From: an uncultured Clostridia bacterium
Lineage (GTDB): Bacteria; Bacillota; Clostridia; Oscillospirales; Acutalibacteraceae
Direction of reading: 5' to 3'
Length of the DNA stretch: 7,871 bases
Assembly (NCBI GenBank): GCA_947302895.1
Contig: CAMYWU010000063.1
Location: 1 to 7,871, forward strand
In this document: one piece after another, positions 5,278-7,871 of the stretch
How the letters are laid out: every line of letters starts with the position of its first letter
Numbering within the stretch: position 1 is the first letter of the stretch
The notes under the pieces: model-generated
What the model saw: the letters and a program-made list of their open reading frames with translations, nothing else
Told to the model about the DNA's origin: nothing
The model's database searches: none
Program-made: the position numbers and the translations under genes

Positions 5278-6840
5278 TCACAATTTGATAATTTCGTTGA
5301 TTCGCTTTAAATCCTGGCTGAATCTTCTTTGAGATATGAGCATAACAAGCGTATCGCCCTCTTTTAAAACGGTATCGCCCTTCGGGGTTATCGGGGTTTC
5401 ATTTCTTTCAACGGAAACGATTATGCAATGCTTGCCCCAATCGATATCGGCAATTTTCTTTTCGTTTATAGGCGAGCCGATTGGAATTGTGAAGGTCTGG
5501 AGAACCTTTTCGCTGTTTGATGAATCAAGGCTTGGGGAATCGGTATTTTCAACTGCCTTTTCAAAAAGAATTGAATAAAAGGGCGCTGTTCCGATAAGGT
5601 TTGCAATTGCATAAGAGATAAGGCAAACCGTTGCAAGCGGAAGCAGACTGTTCATATCGCCAGTAAGCTCAAAAACAAGGATAATACCCGTAAGCGGCGC
5701 ACGAACTATTGAAGCGAAAAGCCCTGCCATACCTAAGATAACAAATTCTTCAAACAAGCCATCCTTAAGCCCTATGGTGTTTGTTGCAAGATTGCCGAAA
5801 ATGGCGCCGATATATGCGCCGAGAACGCACAGCGGATAAAGAGTTCCTCCGGGTGCGCCCGAGGCAAAGCTGAATGCGCCGAAAAGGAATTTTGAAACCA
5901 AAAGAATAATTAGCATTTTAAGCTCTGGGCGTTCGGTTATAAGAAGGCTTGCCATACTATGACCGCCGCAGAGAATTTGCGGCATATAAAGACCGATTAT
6001 TCCGCTGATAATGAAAACGCCTGCAAGCTTAACGGGGGTCGGAAGCTTGATTTTCTTATAAAGGCTCTGCGCCTTAACCATTATAACATTATAGCAAACG
6101 CCCGAAACTCCGAGTCCGGCGCCCATTATTGTTAAAATCCAATAGTGTCTCAGGGCGAGGGGAGCGGCGTCGTATTTAAAAATTGTGCTCTGACCGAAGA
6201 AGATTTTTGAAATATAATCTGCGGTTATTGAGGAAACAATCCCCATGGTTAAAAGTGCTTTATCAAAGGAATGATGAAGTTCCTCAAGAACAAACATTGT
6301 TCCTGCAATGGGAGCGTTGAAGGCTGCCGCCATGCCCGCTCCTGCGCCGCAGGAAACCATACGCAGCTCGCTTGTTTTATCGCTCTTGGTTATTCTTGCA
6401 ACGCCCTTTGCAGCCATTCCGCCAAGCTGAACCGAGGGACCCTCTCTGCCGAGTGAAAGCCCTGCAAAAACAGAGGTTGTTCCGCCGATGAATTTCGCAA
6501 TAATAACACGCCACCAGTTAAGCGAAAAATATCCCCTTATTTCGCCCGAAACCTGGGGTATGCCGCTTCCTGCGGCGTCGGGCTCAAATTTGTTGATATA
6601 TGCAACCATAACTCCGAGGAGTGCAAGAAGCAAAAGCCATAATGCGATTTTTGAGGGTGAGCCCTGAACGAAATCCAAAACGCTCATCAAGCCGCTTTCG
6701 GCATATTGAAGAGCATATCTGTATAAAACGCAAACAAGTCCTGAGGCGATACCCACCTCAAGACCTCTTATAATCAGAAATATGCTTTCCGTTTTTTTGA
6801 AACGGATTTTTCTTAGTGTTGTTTTTTCTTTATTACTCAT
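5278..6840 (-). CDS. ClC-family chloride channel/Cl-:H+ antiporter with C-terminal RCK_C domain
   Basis: This 520-residue inner-membrane protein carries the ClC signature loops: GSGIP at 91-95, GREGPSVQLG at 131-140 with gating glutamate E133, and GAPGGTLYP at 328-336. The tyrosine of APFYS (Y422) matches the anion-coordinating tyrosine of ClC-ec1. E187 in FVLEEL aligns with the internal proton-transfer glutamate (E203 in ClC-ec1), pointing to exchange of chloride for protons rather than a pure channel. The third filter motif has TLYP where ClC-ec1 has IFAP. Residues about 445-505 form a TrkA-C/RCK_C-like regulatory domain (KVLQTFTIP, LKEGDTLVMLI). The ATG overlaps the end of plsY by 8 bases (ATGAGTAA) and AGGAAAG lies 15 bases upstream, so translation is probably coupled to plsY. 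The transported ion is inferred from the family. Confidence 0.93.
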   Translation of the reverse strand: MSNKEKTTLRKIRFKKTESIFLIIRGLEVGIASGLVCVLYRYALQYAESGLMSVLDFVQGSPSKIALWLLLLALLGVMVAYINKFEPDAAGSGIPQVSGEIRGYFSLNWWRVIIAKFIGGTTSVFAGLSLGREGPSVQLGGMAAKGVARITKSDKTSELRMVSCGAGAGMAAAFNAPIAGTMFVLEELHHSFDKALLTMGIVSSITADYISKIFFGQSTIFKYDAAPLALRHYWILTIMGAGLGVSGVCYNVIMVKAQSLYKKIKLPTPVKLAGVFIISGIIGLYMPQILCGGHSMASLLITERPELKMLIILLVSKFLFGAFSFASGAPGGTLYPLCVLGAYIGAIFGNLATNTIGLKDGLFEEFVILGMAGLFASIVRAPLTGIILVFELTGDMNSLLPLATVCLISYAIANLIGTAPFYSILFEKAVENTDSPSLDSSNSEKVLQTFTIPIGSPINEKKIADIDWGKHCIIVSVERNETPITPKGDTVLKEGDTLVMLISQRRFSQDLKRINEIIKL

Positions 6841-7555
6841 TATCAGTTTTCTTTTTCTTTCCTGAGCCGATTTTATTTTCCTCGCCTTTAAGCAGGCGCT
6901 TTATATTATCCTTGTGTTTAACAAGAACTATAATCGAGAACACAATTGAAATTGCAAGTGCAGCAAGTCTTAATGCAGTTTCGTTATCGCCGAAGGTGTT
7001 TTTTGCTCTTATAAAGTGGTGAATAAAGCTGTATTCCTTATCAAAAAGAATAAAGGTTGCAATGGGATAAACAATTGCAAAAAGAATTGAAGAAAAGGAG
7101 ATATATTTTGTTATAAAAACAATTGCAAAGAAAAGAATGAAGCCTAAAATAAACATTCTCCAGTCAAGAAGGCAAATCATGGCTGCGCAAACGGTAACTC
7201 CCTTTCCGCCCTTAAAGCCGAAGAAACAGGGATATATATGACCGATAAAGCAGAAAAAGCCAACCGTAACCTTGAAGAAATATGCATATTTTTCAACGCC
7301 TGCGGCATCGAAGCTCCTGAAAATCAGAAAAACAATATAGTATGCGGCAATAACCTTAAGAAAATCAAGAACAAAGGCAAGAACTCCGTATGCTTTTCCG
7401 TAGGTGCGAACCATATTTGTTGCGCCTGCGTTGCCGCTGCCCGAATTTCGTATATCGTCCTTCTTTAAAATACGGCTCATTATTATTGAGGAATTAAGAC
7501 TTCCTATAAGATATGAAATAACTGCGCCGATAATAAGGAACAAAACTGTTTGCAT
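6833..7555 (-). CDS. plsY: Acyl-phosphate:glycerol-3-phosphate acyltransferase PlsY
   Basis: This 240-residue integral membrane enzyme transfers an acyl group from acyl-phosphate to glycerol-3-phosphate, making lysophosphatidic acid, the first step of phospholipid synthesis in most bacteria. Conserved motifs are SGSGNAGATN (38-47), GHIYPCFFGFKGGKG (105-119), and HKDNIKRLLKGEE (214-226). Hydrophobic helices are at about 3-21, 56-80, 94-112, 130-171 and 196-213. It is somewhat longer than the usual 200 or so residues because of a longer loop near 80-95 and a charged tail ending SGKKKKTDNE. AAGGTG sits five bases before the ATG. It is the first gene of a two-gene operon with the ClC transporter and is transcribed away from a DegV-family gene. 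Confidence 0.96.
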   Translation of the reverse strand: MQTVLFLIIGAVISYLIGSLNSSIIMSRILKKDDIRNSGSGNAGATNMVRTYGKAYGVLAFVLDFLKVIAAYYIVFLIFRSFDAAGVEKYAYFFKVTVGFFCFIGHIYPCFFGFKGGKGVTVCAAMICLLDWRMFILGFILFFAIVFITKYISFSSILFAIVYPIATFILFDKEYSFIHHFIRAKNTFGDNETALRLAALAISIVFSIIVLVKHKDNIKRLLKGEENKIGSGKKKKTDNE

Positions 7556-7584
7556 AATATCACCTTAAATTATTTGTTAAATGG

Positions 7585-7613
7585 ATTATATCAGCAAATC
7601 TTTAAAATGTTAA
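7585..7613 (-). promoter_or_regulatory. Promoter for plsY and the ClC gene
   Basis: On the minus strand TTAACA (7613-7608), a 17-base spacer and a consensus TATAAT (7590-7585) with TG one base upstream form an extended -10, sigma-A type promoter. The predicted start near 7578 leaves a leader of about 22 bases containing AAGGTG, too short for a riboswitch. Confidence 0.8.
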
Positions 7614-7662
7614 GACATTTCTTTCATATTTATAAATTATTTATATAAAATGTTTATTTTTC

Positions 7663-7691
7663 TTGCAATGTTTATTAAAACCATATATAAT
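7663..7691 (+). promoter_or_regulatory. Promoter for the DegV-family gene
   Basis: TTGCAA (7663-7668), exactly 17 bases, then TATAAT (7686-7691) gives a near-consensus sigma-A promoter. The expected start near 7698 leaves about 45 bases of leader before ATG 7743. It lies back-to-back with the plsY promoter, the -35 boxes being about 50 bases apart, so a regulator bound between them could affect both. No clear operator palindrome was seen there. Confidence 0.8.
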
Positions 7692-7742
7692 AGACAAAAT
7701 TTAGAAAACAGAATATTATCATTTAATATAAGGAGAAAAAAT

Positions 7743-7871
7743 ATGAGAGAATTTGTTTTAGCAACCGATTCCTCCTGCGATTTATCCCAGGAGCTTGCAG
7801 ATAAATATGAATTAAAGGTTGTTACTTTAACTGTTGACATTGAAGGAGAGATTTTCACAAACTATCTTGAC
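7743..7871 (+). CDS. DegV family (FakB-like) fatty-acid-binding protein, N-terminal part
   Basis: The first 43 codons are present and run off the right edge; family members are about 280-290 residues. ATG 7743-7745 follows AAGGAG (7730-7735) by seven bases. The protein opens REFVLATDSSCDLSQELADK, the TDS(S/T)xDL signature of DegV proteins, then KVVTLTVDIEGEIFTNYLD, matching the family's next strands. DegV/FakB proteins hold a fatty acid in a buried pocket and present it to the kinase FakA, yielding acyl-phosphate, the substrate of PlsY encoded just across the divergent promoters. Whether this paralogue works with FakA cannot be told from the fragment. Confidence 0.9.
   Translation, partial: MREFVLATDSSCDLSQELADKYELKVVTLTVDIEGEIFTNYLD

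Larger units (their letters stand above)
5032..5289. mobile_element. 258-bp MITE-like element with 20-bp perfect terminal inverted repeats
   Basis: Bases 5032-5051 and 5270-5289 are perfect inverted copies of 20 bp, beginning ATCAAATTG and ending TTTATCGG towards the inside. The interior (5052-5269) is clearly more G+C-rich than the flanks, has no convincing gene, and carries GGGGACG-type repeats. The right terminal repeat contains the last codons and the TGA stop (5278-5280) of the ClC gene, so part of the repeat is coding. It could be a non-autonomous transposon, or a cassette of REP-like palindromes flanked by an inverted duplication of the ClC gene end. No target duplication is evident. 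Confidence 0.5.

Noticed and set aside
5045..5281. 78-codon open frame on the minus strand in the repeat element
   Set aside because: It lies entirely within the inverted-repeat block, has no ribosome binding site or recognisable domain, and its openness is explained by the G+C-rich repeats.

Overview
The window looks like a piece of chromosome from a low-to-mid GC Clostridia-type Firmicute, probably a gut anaerobe of the Oscillospirales/Lachnospirales kind. The reasons are strong GGAGG-type ribosome binding sites, A+T-rich consensus promoters, a secreted protein ending in the Ig-like/fibronectin-III module common in gut Clostridia, a PlsY/DegV-type lipid gene set, and many GGGGACG-type palindromic repeats between genes. 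This assignment is an inference from style, not from a marker gene.

Layout. Bases 1-41 may hold the last codons of a plus-strand gene. Bases 40-282 are a cluster of inverted repeats, including a terminator for minus-strand transcription. Bases 283-2430 (minus) encode a large secreted protein with a DUF4430-like region followed by an alpha/alpha-barrel region, the two modules that make up animal intrinsic factor and transcobalamin. Bases 2431-3116 contain no gene. They read on the minus strand as a roughly 670-nt leader: a promoter inside the end of the next gene upstream, a cobalamin riboswitch whose 5' arm is enlarged by two long palindromes, a candidate L13 hairpin, a candidate antiterminator, a palindromic repeat, and an intrinsic terminator ending just before the ribosome binding site. 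Bases 3117-4982 (minus) encode a compact GH78 alpha-L-rhamnosidase-type enzyme. Bases 4983-5277 hold a 258-bp repeat element bounded by 20-bp inverted repeats. Bases 5278-7555 (minus) are a two-gene operon, plsY then a ClC-type chloride/proton transporter, overlapping by 8 bp. Bases 7556-7742 hold two divergent promoters, and from 7743 a DegV-family gene runs off the right edge on the plus strand.

How the parts work together. The most interesting unit is the riboswitch plus secreted protein. The leader carries the conserved cobalamin boxes and ends in a terminator, and the protein it controls has the domain content of a vitamin B12 carrier. Together they suggest a B12-repressed, extracellular corrinoid-binding protein, a bacterial analogue of intrinsic factor with its two domains in reversed order. 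At the other end, PlsY uses acyl-phosphate and DegV/FakB proteins present fatty acids for conversion to acyl-phosphate, so the divergent pair is metabolically coherent. The rhamnosidase appears to be a separate, cytoplasmic sugar-scavenging gene.
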